Source: Janibacter endophyticus
GTDB lineage: Bacteria > Actinomycetota > Actinomycetes > Actinomycetales > Dermatophilaceae
Reading direction: 5' to 3'
DNA: 64,000 bases
Assembly: GCF_016888335.1 (NCBI RefSeq)
Contig: NZ_JAFEJG010000004.1
Span: forward strand, 2,526,835-2,590,834
In this document: piece after piece, positions 1-9,154 of the stretch
Position numbering within the stretch: the first letter of the stretch is position 1
Layout of the letters: every line of letters begins with the position of its first letter
Translations under genes and position numbers: made by a program
Notes under the pieces: model-generated
Databases searched by the model: none
What the model was told of the DNA's origin: nothing
Seen by the model: only the letters and a program-made list of their open reading frames with translations

Positions 1-717
1 CTGGCTGGACTCGAGCCCCTCGAGGTCGGCCTGGGCGCGGTCGGCCCCGGCCTTGGCGGTCTGGGCCTCGCCGAGCCGGGCGCTGGCCTCGTCGCGGGCC
101 GCCCTGGTCTTGTCGCGGAGCGCCTCGAGCCGGTCCTGCTGGGTCACGAGGTCGGCGCGAGAGGTGTTGAGCGTGTTGAGCGAGCTGGCCTGCACCCCGC
201 CGACGGTGTCCGCCATGACCATCCGGTCGACGACCTCGGCGGGCGACTCGGCGCCGAGGGCGACGGCGAGGTCGCCAAGGCCCTGCTGCTGGTAGACCTC
301 GCCGGCGAACCCGGCGACATGCTCCCTGGCCTGCGCGATCCGGGCGGTCGTCGTCGCGATGTCCTTGCGTGCCTTGGCCTCGTCGGCCTCGGCGACGCGC
401 AGGGCCGCTGCCGCGTCGTCGTAGCGCGACTGCGCGGCGATCTCGGCGGCGGCCGCCTGCTCTGCCTTGGCCCGGGCGGCCGGGAGCTTGGTCCGGGTCA
501 CCTCGAGCGCGTCGTAGGCCTTGCGCAGCTGGGCCGAGGTGTGATCGAGGTCGGCCTGCGTCGAGGTGATCTGCTGGTCGACCTTGCGCTTCGTGTCCTC
601 GGGGTCGTCGGCGGCGGTGGACGCGCTCGCCAGGCCGAGGCCGAGGCACACCGCAAGAGCCGCGCTGACCCCAGCGCGGCTCCGGAGCACTCGTCGGGGA
701 GAACCTGGTCGCCTCAT
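1..717 (-). CDS. Peptidoglycan hydrolase/activator N-terminus (partial)
   Basis: Only the first 239 codons are in the window; the 3' end runs off at position 1. The ATG at 717 opens a signal peptide: an Arg-rich start, then an Ala/Leu core ending near ASASTAADD. After it come about 200 residues of Ala/Glu/Arg/Gln-rich coiled coil (for example QQITSTQADLDHTSAQLRKA). This is the usual N-terminal half of EnvC-like or NlpC/P60-type cell-wall hydrolases encoded next to ftsEX in actinobacteria. It follows ftsX by 69 bases on the same strand, so it is probably the exported hydrolase partner gated by FtsEX during septation. The catalytic domain (M23 or NlpC/P60) is not visible, so its enzyme class is inferred from context. 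Confidence 0.7.
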   Translation of the reverse strand, partial: MRRPGSPRRVLRSRAGVSAALAVCLGLGLASASTAADDPEDTKRKVDQQITSTQADLDHTSAQLRKAYDALEVTRTKLPAARAKAEQAAAAEIAAQSRYDDAAAALRVAEADEAKARKDIATTTARIAQAREHVAGFAGEVYQQQGLGDLAVALGAESPAEVVDRMVMADTVGGVQASSLNTLNTSRADLVTQQDRLEALRDKTRAARDEASARLGEAQTAKAGADRAQADLEGLESSQ

Positions 718-786
718 CGCCTGCCACCGTAGCCGCGGGACGCCCCGGCGTCTCGGATGTCCGCGCCGACGCGTGTCACGTCGGGC

Positions 787-1695
787 TCAGACCCGCAGGT
801 ATCGCCACAGCGTCACCGTCGAGGTCGCGATGGCGAGGACCGCGACGAGGACGAGGAGGAAGGGCGCGATGACGAGCACCTCCGCGCTGGAGATGAAGGC
901 CGTGCCTGACGACTCCTGGATGAGGTACTCGTCGAAGAGGCTCCACGCCGAGAACCACAGCAGCCCGATGGCGAGCAGCGTGCCGACGATGCCGGCGATG
1001 AGCGTCTCGAGGATGAAGGGGGTGCGGATCGTGCTGTTGCTGGCCCCGACGAGCTTCATGATCGCGATCTCGCGACGCCGGGTGTAGGCGGCCTGACGGA
1101 TCGTCGTCGCCATGAGCAGGACGGCGCTGACGAGCGTGAGCAGCGCGAGCGCCACCATCACCGCGGTGGCGATGTTGATCGCCTGGAAGAGGCTGGAGAA
1201 GACCTTGCGCAGGTCAGGCACGCTCGCCACCCCGGGCGCGTTCTCGAACGCGGACGCGATCGTCTCGTACTGCTCGGGGTCGCTGAGCTGCACCCGATAG
1301 CTCGGCGGGATGTCACCCACCCGGATGTTCTTGCTCAGCGGGGAGTTCTCGTAGTCCTCCCGGAAACGGTCGAAGGCCTCCTGCTCGGTCTCGAAGTAGA
1401 CCTCCTTGACGAGCGGCTTGGACTCCTCGAGCTGCGCCTCGATGGTCGCCCGCTGCTCCTCCGTGGCAGCCCCCTGGGAGCAGTTGGGCTGGCTCGAGGT
1501 CTCGGTGCACAGGTAGATGGAGACCTGGACGCGGTCGTACCAGTGCCCCTTCATCGTCTGGACCTGCCGCTGAGCGAGCACGCCGACGCCGAGCAGGTAC
1601 ATCGAGATCATCGTCACGAGGACGACGGAGACGGCGATCGACTTGTTGCGGCGCAGCCCCTGCCACGCGTCGACAAGGATGTTGGTGGGCCTCAT
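787..1695 (-). CDS. ftsX: Cell division protein FtsX
   Basis: Membrane subunit of the FtsEX ABC-type complex, which couples cytoplasmic ATP hydrolysis to septal peptidoglycan hydrolase activation outside the cell. The 302-residue protein has the expected topology: one N-terminal membrane helix (about 20-42), an extracytoplasmic domain containing a two-cysteine loop (CTETSSQPNC), then three helices (about 170-195, 222-248 and 274-297) of the FtsX permease fold. The start overlaps the ftsE stop by four bases (ATGA), so the two are translationally coupled. Length and N-terminus (MRPTNILVDAWQGLRRN) fit actinobacterial FtsX closely. Confidence 0.96.
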   Translation of the reverse strand: MRPTNILVDAWQGLRRNKSIAVSVVLVTMISMYLLGVGVLAQRQVQTMKGHWYDRVQVSIYLCTETSSQPNCSQGAATEEQRATIEAQLEESKPLVKEVYFETEQEAFDRFREDYENSPLSKNIRVGDIPPSYRVQLSDPEQYETIASAFENAPGVASVPDLRKVFSSLFQAINIATAVMVALALLTLVSAVLLMATTIRQAAYTRRREIAIMKLVGASNSTIRTPFILETLIAGIVGTLLAIGLLWFSAWSLFDEYLIQESSGTAFISSAEVLVIAPFLLVLVAVLAIATSTVTLWRYLRV

Positions 1696-2606
1696 CGCGG
1701 GTCCTCCTCGTCCCAGTCGTCCCAGTCGGGGCCGACGACCATCCCGGGCTCGGCGTCCTCCTCGGCGATCCGCTCGGCCTCGGCGCGCTCGGCCTCCGGG
1801 TCGCGCGGGAGGTCCTCCTCGGGCCGGTGGTCGGGCGAAGGGGGGACCGGTCCCCCGTCGTCGACGGGCGGGTGGGCGCCGCGTACGGCGGAGCGCTGCT
1901 CCCGCTGGACCGAGTCGACGGCCTTGGGGACGTAGGAGCCGGTGGCCTCGTCGCGGATGACGACGCCGTCCTCGATCTCGACGACGCGCTGCTGCATGCG
2001 GTCGACGATGGTGTTGTCGTGGGTGGCCATGAGGATCGTCGTCCCCGAGTCGTGGATGCGTCCGAGGAGCTGGACGATGTCGAGCGAGGTCGCCGGGTCG
2101 AGGTTGCCGGTCGGCTCATCGCAGAGCAGGACCGGGGGCCGGTTGACGACCGCACGGGCGATGGCGACCCGCTGCTGCTCGCCGCCGGAGAGCTCGTGCG
2201 GGTAGCGCCTGCCCATGTCCTCGAGCCCGACGAGCTCGAGGGTCTCGGGCACGAGCGAGCGGATCGCGCGCCGCGGGCGGCCGATGACCTGGAGGGCGAA
2301 GGCGACGTTCTGCTCGACGGTCTTGTTGGGCAGGAGGCGGAAGTCCTGGAAGACCGAGCCGATCTGGCGGCGCAGCTGGGGCACCTTGCGGTGCGGGAGC
2401 CGGGAGAGGTCGTGGCCGCCGACGAGGAGGCGCCCGTCGGTCACCTGCTCCTCCCGGATGGCCAGCCGCAGCATCGTCGACTTGCCGGAGCCGGAGGCCC
2501 CGACGAGGAAGACGAACTCGCCCCGCGAGATCTCCAGGTCCACGCCCTGCAGCGCAGGGTGCTGCTGGCGCGGGTAGAGCTTGGTGACGTTCTCGAAGCG
2601 GATCAT
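1692..2606 (-). CDS. ftsE: Cell division ATP-binding protein FtsE
   Basis: ABC ATPase partner of FtsX. Walker A GASGSGKS lies at residues 36-43, the signature LSGGEQQ at 139-145, Walker B VLLCDEPTG at 159-167, followed by the switch His of MATHD. The ATPase core ends near residue 229, as in other FtsE proteins. Here it continues for about 75 residues of acidic, Pro/Glu/Asp-rich, probably disordered sequence ending DDWDEEDPR. That tail also carries one copy of the window-wide GRCGAAGGGG repeat (1834-1843). The gene is first in the ftsE-ftsX-hydrolase operon and lies about 110 bases from prfB. Confidence 0.96.
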   Translation of the reverse strand: MIRFENVTKLYPRQQHPALQGVDLEISRGEFVFLVGASGSGKSTMLRLAIREEQVTDGRLLVGGHDLSRLPHRKVPQLRRQIGSVFQDFRLLPNKTVEQNVAFALQVIGRPRRAIRSLVPETLELVGLEDMGRRYPHELSGGEQQRVAIARAVVNRPPVLLCDEPTGNLDPATSLDIVQLLGRIHDSGTTILMATHDNTIVDRMQQRVVEIEDGVVIRDEATGSYVPKAVDSVQREQRSAVRGAHPPVDDGGPVPPSPDHRPEEDLPRDPEAERAEAERIAEEDAEPGMVVGPDWDDWDEEDPR

Positions 2607-2646
2607 CGCGGGGTGGGAGCCTCAGGGTCGGGTGCTGGCCGTCGTC

Positions 2647-2652
2647 AGGATA
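2647..2652 (-). promoter_or_regulatory. Possible -10 element for ftsE operon
   Basis: TATCCT on the minus strand, about 40 bases upstream of the ftsE ATG, in the short gap after prfB. It matches the TANNNT consensus, but I see no convincing -35 box. Inference only. Confidence 0.3.
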
Positions 2653-2675
2653 TGTCGGCGTCGTGACCGATCTGA

Positions 2676-2712
2676 GACACCGCGGAGGATCGGCGCGTTC
2701 GCCCGCGGTGTC
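2676..2712 (-). terminator. Hairpin after prfB
   Basis: A perfect 10-bp inverted repeat, GACACCGCGG (2676-2685) and CCGCGGTGTC (2703-2712), separated by 17 bases. It begins seven bases beyond the prfB stop on the minus strand. No U-run follows, as is common in high-GC actinobacterial terminators. Confidence 0.5.
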
Positions 2713-2718
2713 GGCGCG

Positions 2719-3846
<1,128 letters not shown>

Positions 3847-3854
3847 GAAGAGCA

Positions 3855-3860
3855 AGACTA
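3855..3860 (-). promoter_or_regulatory. -10 element, leaderless prfB
   Basis: TAGTCT eight bases upstream of the GTG start of prfB, which would place the transcription start at or next to the initiation codon. It sits directly at the foot of the 12-bp terminator stem of the preceding gene. Confidence 0.45.
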
Positions 3861-3887
3861 CGGCAGGGCCGGTGACCGGCCCTGCCG
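3861..3887 (-). terminator. Strong 12-bp hairpin between the 3900 gene and prfB
   Basis: CGGCAGGGCCGG (3861-3872), a three-base loop, then CCGGCCCTGCCG (3876-3887): a perfect 12-bp stem. It is located 12 bases after the stop of the upstream gene and followed on the minus strand by the T-rich TAGTCTTGCTCTTC. It is very probably the intrinsic terminator of that gene, abutting the prfB promoter. Confidence 0.75.
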
Positions 3888-3899
3888 CAGGAGGGTGGC

Positions 3900-4319
3900 T
3901 CAGGCGGTGGCGCCGAGCGCCTCCTCGATCTTGCGGATGGCGTCCGCCTCGCTCTGGGCGACGTCGTCGGCGGCGGCCGCCACGTCGCGGGCGCTCGCGA
4001 GGACCGTCGTGCGGTAGCCGTCGAGCAGCTGGGGCGCCTTGGCCTGCAGGATGCCGACGGCCTGACGGAGCAGCTCGAGGGTGCGGCCCTCGACCTCGGC
4101 CTTGTCCCCCTTCGGCATCTCGGGGAAGCCGCCCTGGGCGATGAGCTGCTGGATCTGCGGCGGGGCGGCCTTGACGGCCTTGCTCGCGGCGAAGGACTCC
4201 TTGAAGGTGTCGAGGAAGCCGGGCTCGGCGCCGGCGACGAGGACCCCGGCGCGCATCGCGGCGGAGCGCAGGACGCCCTGCTCCTCGTCAGTGAGCTGGG
4301 GTGCGGTGGACTCGGTCAT
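3900..4319 (-). CDS. Small conserved helical protein, function unknown
   Basis: 139 residues starting at the ATG at 4319 ([14 protein letters not shown]). That ATG is preceded by AGGAGG at good spacing; an in-frame start farther upstream would read through low-complexity sequence. The protein is predicted to be almost all alpha-helical, soluble and mildly acidic, with no signal peptide, membrane segment or recognisable catalytic motif. I do not recognise the family. It is bounded by a strong terminator on the prfB side and by the AI-2E transporter's terminator on the other, so it looks monocistronic. Confidence 0.7.
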   Translation of the reverse strand: MTESTAPQLTDEEQGVLRSAAMRAGVLVAGAEPGFLDTFKESFAASKAVKAAPPQIQQLIAQGGFPEMPKGDKAEVEGRTLELLRQAVGILQAKAPQLLDGYRTTVLASARDVAAAADDVAQSEADAIRKIEEALGATA

Positions 4320-4383
4320 GCTGCCTCCTGGCCTGGTCGGCCGACGGTCGTCGGCACTCCCGCCAGTGTGCGCGCGGAGGTGA

Positions 4384-4415
4384 GGCGAAGGGGGCCTGGC
4401 GCCTCCCCCTTCGCC
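4384..4415 (-). terminator. Terminator built from an inverted pair of the GGCGAAGGGG repeat
   Basis: GGCGAAGGGGG (4384-4394) and CCCCCTTCGCC (4405-4415) form a perfect 11-bp stem around a 10-base loop. It lies about 20 bases beyond the stop of the AI-2E transporter. Both arms are copies of the window-wide repeat. Confidence 0.7.
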
Positions 4416-4435
4416 CACCGGCCGGCGCAGCCGGT

Positions 4436-5653
4436 TCAGACCGGTTGAGCAGAGCGCCGCTCGTCGGGCGCGGAGGCGATGAACTGGTTGAGCCAGCGGG
4501 CCTTGGGGTCGCGGTCGATGAGCACCGACTTCACGAGCAGGGTGAAGGGGATGGCCAGCAGCGCGCCGAGCGCCCCGAAGACGTAGCTCCAGAAGATCAG
4601 GGAGAGGAAGGCGGTCGTGGCGTTGATGCCGACGGCGTCGCCGGTGAACTTGGGCTGGAGCACGGTCTGGATGACGAAGTTGGCGACGGAGTAGACGACG
4701 ACGACCCAGATGAGCTTCTCCACTCCCCCGTCGAGCAGGGCGAGCAGCGCCGGCGGGACGAGGCCGATGACGAAGCCGATGTTGGGGATGTAGTTCGTGA
4801 CGAAGGCGAGCAGCCCGAAGGTCAGCGGCAGCGGCACGTCGAGGATCATCAGCGCGATCGAGTCGATGACGGCGACGATGATGCCGAAGAGGGTGGAGAC
4901 GACCCAGTACTTGCGGACCCGCTCGCCGAAGTCGGCGAGGGCGTCGGCGATGTCGGGCTTGGCGCGGTGGACGCCGCGCAGACGCTTGGGGAAGCCGCCG
5001 GCGTCCATGGTGAGGAAGAGCATGACGGTGAGCAGGAAGAGCATCGAGGTCGTCAGGCTGCCGAGGGTGTTGGCCAGGCTGCGGGCGACACCGGTGAGGT
5101 CCTTGATCTCGAAGCCCTGCATGGCGTTGTCGATCTGCTCCTGGGTGATGCCCCAGCCGACGAGGGTGTCCTGACCGTTCGCGACGAGGTCGTCGAAGGT
5201 CTCCGTGTACTTGGGCAGCTCGGTGGCGAGCTTGCCGGCGGCCAGGCCGAGGGAGCCGACGAGCAGGGCGAGGATGCCGTAGAGGAGCAGGAGCATGACG
5301 ATCGCGCCGAGGGCCCGGGGCAGCACCTTGGAGAGCGCCCGGTAGATGGGGAAGACGGCGATGATCAGGGTGATCGCGAGGAAGGTCGGCGCGATGATCG
5401 AGGCGACGGACTTCAGCCCGCCGATGGCGATGACGGCGCCGGCGATGCCGAGGAGCAGGACGAGGGTGGGCGGCAGCACGGCGCGCATCTCGGGGATGGC
5501 CGGCTCGGGGTGCTCGTGCTCTCGCTCGACGGTGCGCACCTCGCGGGCGGGGACGGTGGGGGTCACCGGGGCGGGCGCGGGGTCGACGGTGCCGTCGGCG
5601 TGGTGGGCCACCTCGGGCTGTGCGTCGGGGCCGGGCTGGTCGGGGTTGCTCAC
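4436..5653 (-). CDS. AI-2E family transporter (PerM/UPF0118)
   Basis: 405-residue inner-membrane protein of the AI-2 exporter-like (PerM) family. A disordered Pro/Glu-rich cytoplasmic N-terminus (about 1-58) precedes paired membrane helices near 62-100, a pair at 110-145, an extended hydrophilic region with a TLGSLTTSMLFLLTVMLFLTMD segment typical of the family, and a C-terminal cluster of four helices. Members are proposed to move small molecules or ions (autoinducer-2, Na+/H+); the substrate cannot be told from sequence. It has its own hairpin terminator. One GGCGAAGGGG repeat (5676-5685) lies in its leader. Confidence 0.88.
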   Translation of the reverse strand: MSNPDQPGPDAQPEVAHHADGTVDPAPAPVTPTVPAREVRTVEREHEHPEPAIPEMRAVLPPTLVLLLGIAGAVIAIGGLKSVASIIAPTFLAITLIIAVFPIYRALSKVLPRALGAIVMLLLLYGILALLVGSLGLAAGKLATELPKYTETFDDLVANGQDTLVGWGITQEQIDNAMQGFEIKDLTGVARSLANTLGSLTTSMLFLLTVMLFLTMDAGGFPKRLRGVHRAKPDIADALADFGERVRKYWVVSTLFGIIVAVIDSIALMILDVPLPLTFGLLAFVTNYIPNIGFVIGLVPPALLALLDGGVEKLIWVVVVYSVANFVIQTVLQPKFTGDAVGINATTAFLSLIFWSYVFGALGALLAIPFTLLVKSVLIDRDPKARWLNQFIASAPDERRSAQPV

Positions 5654-5675
5654 GGGTGCCTCACGGTCGGTCGGG

Positions 5676-5685
5676 GGCGAAGGGG
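5676..5685 (+). repeat. Solitary GGCGAAGGGG repeat in the tadG-AI-2E gap
   Basis: One copy of the window-wide ten-base repeat, in the 93-base space between the last Tad gene and the AI-2E transporter start. I see no matching inverted copy next to it. Confidence 0.7.
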
Positions 5686-5746
5686 GTCCGCCGGGGTCAT
5701 TGTGTCGGAGCGGGCGGACAGGGTGCGGGAGGACCCGCGGCAGGTC

Positions 5747-6217
5747 TCAGGGGGCGGGCTCGGCGACCTGTGCCTGGGCGCGGGACTCGACGGTCACGGT
5801 GACGGATCCGCCGAGCCCCTGGAGCAGCCCGCCGACGAGCGGGAGGTCGGCCTCACCGGTGAGCCGGACGACGGCGGTGTCCCCGTCGACAGCTCCCGTG
5901 CCGGGAGCGACCTGCCAGGAGAGCAGGCCGGCGGGGAGCGCCCTGGAGTCCAGCGCGTCGGCGGCGGCGGCGCGGACGGCCTCGTCGCTCACCGGCACCG
6001 TGCGGTCCACCCCGGAGGTGTAGAGGCCGGTCTCGTCCTCGTCGACGGCGTCGAGCGCTGCGGTGTCCGCGGCGTCGAGGAGCCGCATCCGGCTGATGTG
6101 CACGGAGGTCACCGCGGTCGCTCCGATGATCAGGGTGAGTGCGATGACCGTGAAGCCGAGGATGAGCAGGGAGAGCTGGCCGGTGTCGTCCCCGGCCCGG
6201 CGGCGCAGGCCGGTCAC
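5747..6217 (-). CDS. TadG-like pilus assembly protein
   Basis: 156 residues from a GTG at 6217 that overlaps the preceding stop (GTGA). A short basic N-terminus is followed by DDTGQLSLLILGFTVIALTL, one membrane helix with the pseudopilin-like Gly-Gln-Leu-Ser entry, then SVHISRMRLLDAADTAALDA, the hallmark of the Tad/TadG-like N-terminal domain (PF13400). The remainder is a small extracytoplasmic domain. It is the last gene of the Tad operon. The long in-frame extension upstream to 6385 overlaps the TadE gene and is not credible. Confidence 0.82.
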   Translation of the reverse strand: MTGLRRRAGDDTGQLSLLILGFTVIALTLIIGATAVTSVHISRMRLLDAADTAALDAVDEDETGLYTSGVDRTVPVSDEAVRAAAADALDSRALPAGLLSWQVAPGTGAVDGDTAVVRLTGEADLPLVGGLLQGLGGSVTVTVESRAQAQVAEPAP

Positions 6218-6696
6218 GGGGTCCTCGCCTCGTAGCGCGGGACGACGGAGACCTGGGATGCGCTCACCGGGACCTCGAGCGGCACCACGTCGCGGGCGAA
6301 GGCGGGGACGAGAGGCAGCGGCACCACGACCGTCGCCACCGACCGGATCTCTCCTTCGGGCGTGAGGCAGGGGGTCTGCGTGCACTTCACCTCGAGGCGC
6401 CCCTGCGCACCGAACCCCTGGTCCTCGAACGCGATGCCGGCTGCCGTCTCGGCCCGGGCGGGCGCGGTCTCCTCGGACTGCGCGGTGACGAATGCACGAC
6501 CCGACTCGCGGGCTGCCTGGGTCACGGCGAAGGTGCCTGCCTGAAGCCTCGCCAGCATGAGGACGAGGTAGATCAGCGGGACGAGCAGGACGACCGCGAG
6601 GATGACGAACTCGACGACGGCCGACCCCTCGTCCGCCACGGCCCTGCGGGCCAGCATGGCCCGCACCGCCCGGACCCGGCTCGGAAGCACGCTCAC
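6214..6696 (-). CDS. TadE-like pseudopilin (first copy)
   Basis: 160 residues with a basic leader, then DEGSAVVEFVILAVVLLVPLIYLVL: the Gly-Ser-Ala-Val-Val-Glu-Phe signature of TadE pseudopilins, with the invariant Glu at +5 of the processed form and one membrane helix. The C-terminal extracytoplasmic part has a likely disulphide (CTQTPC). It probably acts as a minor pilin in Tad pilus assembly after processing by a TadV/CpaA prepilin peptidase, which is not in this window. It overlaps both neighbours by four bases, indicating tight coupling. Confidence 0.85.
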   Translation of the reverse strand: MSVLPSRVRAVRAMLARRAVADEGSAVVEFVILAVVLLVPLIYLVLMLARLQAGTFAVTQAARESGRAFVTAQSEETAPARAETAAGIAFEDQGFGAQGRLEVKCTQTPCLTPEGEIRSVATVVVPLPLVPAFARDVVPLEVPVSASQVSVVPRYEARTP

Positions 6697-7079
6697 TGCT
6701 CCTCCAGGAAAGCCCGGCCGGTCACGTCGAGAGCTCCGTCGGGTCCCAGCGGACCCAGCACCGGCAGGGGGGCTCGGACCCGGACCACGACCACCTCGAC
6801 GCCATCGGGTGTCTGCTCGACCGAGGCCGAGACGTCGTCGGCGTACCCGTCCGAGACCGCCCGGCGGATCAGGTCTTCGGTCCGCGCCACCCCCTGCTCG
6901 GGTGAGGACCCGACGCGTGCCGCGTGCCGTGCTCCCTCAGAGGCGCACGAGACCAACGTGTTGCGGATGTGCAGGGCAGCGCCGAGCTGGAGCACGGCGG
7001 CGAAGAGGAGCGCGAGCAGCCCGGACGTCAACGCGAAGTCGACGACCGCGGCACCCTTCTCCTCACGCAGGCGGCTCAT
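6693..7079 (-). CDS. TadE-like pseudopilin (second copy)
   Basis: 128 residues: MSRLREEKGAAVVDFALTSGLLALLFAAVLQLG. A Gly-Ala-Ala-Val-Val-Asp-Phe processing site is followed by one membrane helix, then NTLVSCASEGARHAARVG, the conserved post-helix stretch of TadE. Asp replaces the usual Glu five residues after the cleavage site, a conservative change seen in some TadE proteins. The gene overlaps the stop and start of its neighbours by four bases each. Confidence 0.85.
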   Translation of the reverse strand: MSRLREEKGAAVVDFALTSGLLALLFAAVLQLGAALHIRNTLVSCASEGARHAARVGSSPEQGVARTEDLIRRAVSDGYADDVSASVEQTPDGVEVVVVRVRAPLPVLGPLGPDGALDVTGRAFLEEQ

Positions 7080-7285
7080 CGCGGGTCGTCAGGACCCGTC
7101 ACGCCGCTCAGTGCCTCCTCGAACATCGTCTGCAGCCGCTCGCCGGCGATCGCCCAGAGGCCGACGACGAGAGCAGCCGTCATGAGCGTGATGAGCACCC
7201 AGCCCGGGACGTCACCGCGCTCGCTGCGCGAACCGCTGACGATCCGCTGGAGCGTCATGTGGGCCTTGATCAGTGCGGTGGTCAT
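7076..7285 (-). CDS. flp: Flp-type major pilin
   Basis: 69-residue prepilin: a basic cytoplasmic leader (MTTALIKAHMTLQRIVSGSR), then ERGDVPGWVLITLMTAALVV, a single membrane helix after a glycine processing site, then a short polar tail. Length and position between tadC and the tadE genes are as expected for the structural Flp pilin of Micrococcales Tad loci. A strong GAGGAGAGA ribosome-binding site lies just ahead of the ATG at 7285, and a 58-base gap separates it from tadC. This suits a pilin that must be made in excess of the assembly proteins. Confidence 0.85.
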   Translation of the reverse strand: MTTALIKAHMTLQRIVSGSRSERGDVPGWVLITLMTAALVVGLWAIAGERLQTMFEEALSGVTGPDDPR

Positions 7286-7343
7286 GTCTCTCTCCTCATC
7301 TGTGCAGACGCCCCCTCGGCGTCGGCTGCTGGTCTGGCGGGCA

Positions 7344-8297
7344 TCACATCTGGAACTGGAAGAACTCGATCCCGGGGAAGATGGCGAAGACGATGGTGAT
7401 CGGCAGGACGAGGAAGACGACCGGGACCATCATGGCGATCTCCTTCTTGCCGCCTTCCTCCATGATCTGCCGGCGCCCGTCCTCCCGGACGTCCTGCGCC
7501 TGCGCCCGGAGGACGTCCGCCAACGGGGTGCCTCGCTCGACCGCGATGATGATCCCGTCGACGAACCGGGCCAGGCTCGGCAGGCCGGTACGGTCGGCGA
7601 GACCCTGGAGGGCGGTCGGGAGGTTCGCGCCCGCCCGCGCGTCAGCGAGGCACTGACGCAGCTCGGCGGCGAGCTCACCCTGGGACATCCGCACCACGCG
7701 CTCCAGGGCGCCGACAGCACCCTCCCCCGCACCGACGGCCAGGGCCAGCAGCTCGGCGACGGTGGGGAACTCGGTGAGCATCAGCTGCTCGCGGCGCTCG
7801 GCTGCCCGGCTCAGCAGCGTGTCGCGCGCCAGGACGCCGAAGGCGAAGCCCAGGCCGATGAGCGCCAGCAGGACCACCCACGACGCACCCCGGGTCGCCA
7901 TGCTCAGCGCACCGACGAGGCCACCGAGGAACGCACCGACCACCCCAAGCAGCACCTGCTCGGCCCGGAACTGGTCCGTGTCCGGCTCGGCACCGGATCT
8001 CACCAGCCGCCGGCGCACCGAGCTGTTGCCGCCCAGGACCCGCTCGACCCGACCTGCCGCGGCGGTGATGAGGGGACGAACCAGTGCGGGAAGCGCCCCG
8101 GTGACATCCACCCGCGTCGCCGAGAGGAGCCGGGAGGGACGCGGGGTGTCGCGCAGGTACGGCTCGAGCCGGTCGTCGAGGGAGGCTCGCCGGCGCGCGG
8201 GCAGCCCCTGGTAGACGAGGAGGAGGCCGAGGGCCAGGACCGCGCCGAGGAGCGCCCCACCCCGGTGCAGGCCGATGCCGTGGACGAGCTCGGTCAC
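7344..8297 (-). CDS. tadC: TadC, Tad pilus platform protein
   Basis: 317 residues from a GTG at 8297 overlapping the tadB stop (GTGA). Type II secretion F family: one N-terminal helix, a cytoplasmic helical region, then two helices around 120-165, a second helical bundle (LPSLARFVDGIIIAVERGTPLADVLRAQA, the conserved T2SF motif) and a C-terminal helix (MVPVVFLVLPITIVFAIFPG). With TadB it forms the inner-membrane platform that TadA drives to extrude Flp pilin. A longer open frame continuing to 9284 is out of phase with tadB and rejected. Confidence 0.9.
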   Translation of the reverse strand: MTELVHGIGLHRGGALLGAVLALGLLLVYQGLPARRRASLDDRLEPYLRDTPRPSRLLSATRVDVTGALPALVRPLITAAAGRVERVLGGNSSVRRRLVRSGAEPDTDQFRAEQVLLGVVGAFLGGLVGALSMATRGASWVVLLALIGLGFAFGVLARDTLLSRAAERREQLMLTEFPTVAELLALAVGAGEGAVGALERVVRMSQGELAAELRQCLADARAGANLPTALQGLADRTGLPSLARFVDGIIIAVERGTPLADVLRAQAQDVREDGRRQIMEEGGKKEIAMMVPVVFLVLPITIVFAIFPGIEFFQFQM

Positions 8298-9154
8298 CGC
8301 AGCACCCGCGCTTCCTCGGGCAGCCTGCCCAGGCGCATCATCAGCCGATAGGCCAGGAGCGACATCGCCCCGCCGAAGGCGAGGATCATCGCCCCGGCCC
8401 GGCTGTCGTAGGCAGCGATCGACTCGGGTCGGGTGCAGAGCAGGGCCAGCACGATCCACGGCGCCGCCACGGCCAGACGTGCGGCATTGACCGTCCACGA
8501 CTGCCGGGCCTCGAGCTCGGCCCGGGTGCGTGCGTCCTCCCGCAGGAAGGTGCTCAGCGTCCGCAGCAGCGTGCCGAGATCGCTGCCGCCGACCTCGCGA
8601 GCGATCCTGAGGGACTCCACGATCCGGTCGCCGACCGGGTCGGCGAGCCGTTCCTTGAGCCGGTCGAGGGAGTCGGCGAAGCGTCCGGAGGTCCGGTAGT
8701 CGTTGGCGAAGTCGGCGAAGGCCGGCCGCAGCTCCTCCGGGCCGCGGTGCGACAGCTGGGACAGCGCCTCGGGCAACGCCATGCCGGCCCGGACCGCGGA
8801 GGTGATGTTGTCCACCACGTCGGGCCAGAGGTCGCGCAGCAGTGCCCGCCGGGCCCGGGCGCGCATCCGAACCACCGTGACCGGCAACCAGGCAGCCATC
8901 ACGGCGAAGCACAGTGACACGGTGAGGACCGTCGTCAGGGCGAAGAGGAGGAGGAAGGTCATCAACGCGCCGATCCCGCAGGCCGCGAGGAGGACCTTCG
9001 GCGTGATGTTGTGGTGACCGGCCTGGGCCAGGTCGTCGCCAAGACGCCGCAGGAGCCGCTGCGGGCGATCCTGCCGGGGCACGCGGGGCCACGTCGACCA
9101 CCAGACGCAGAAGAGCCCGCAGCCCAGGAGGAGCCCCACGAGGAGCCCCGTCAT
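8294..9154 (-). CDS. tadB: TadB, Tad pilus platform protein
   Basis: 286 residues from the ATG at 9154, which overlaps the tadA stop (ATGA). Type II secretion F domain with an N-terminal membrane helix, two central helices (CGIGALMTFLLLFALTTVLTV and onward), the cytoplasmic four-helix bundle with the conserved EVGGSDLGTLLRTLSTFLRED motif, and two C-terminal helices. It is a paralogue and partner of TadC in the inner-membrane platform. Confidence 0.9.
   Translation of the reverse strand: MTGLLVGLLLGCGLFCVWWSTWPRVPRQDRPQRLLRRLGDDLAQAGHHNITPKVLLAACGIGALMTFLLLFALTTVLTVSLCFAVMAAWLPVTVVRMRARARRALLRDLWPDVVDNITSAVRAGMALPEALSQLSHRGPEELRPAFADFANDYRTSGRFADSLDRLKERLADPVGDRIVESLRIAREVGGSDLGTLLRTLSTFLREDARTRAELEARQSWTVNAARLAVAAPWIVLALLCTRPESIAAYDSRAGAMILAFGGAMSLLAYRLMMRLGRLPEEARVLR

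Noticed and set aside
4301..6235. A 644-codon plus-strand open frame over the AI-2E and Tad genes
   Set aside because: It overlaps two well-supported minus-strand genes and reads as low-complexity Asp/Gly/Glu sequence.
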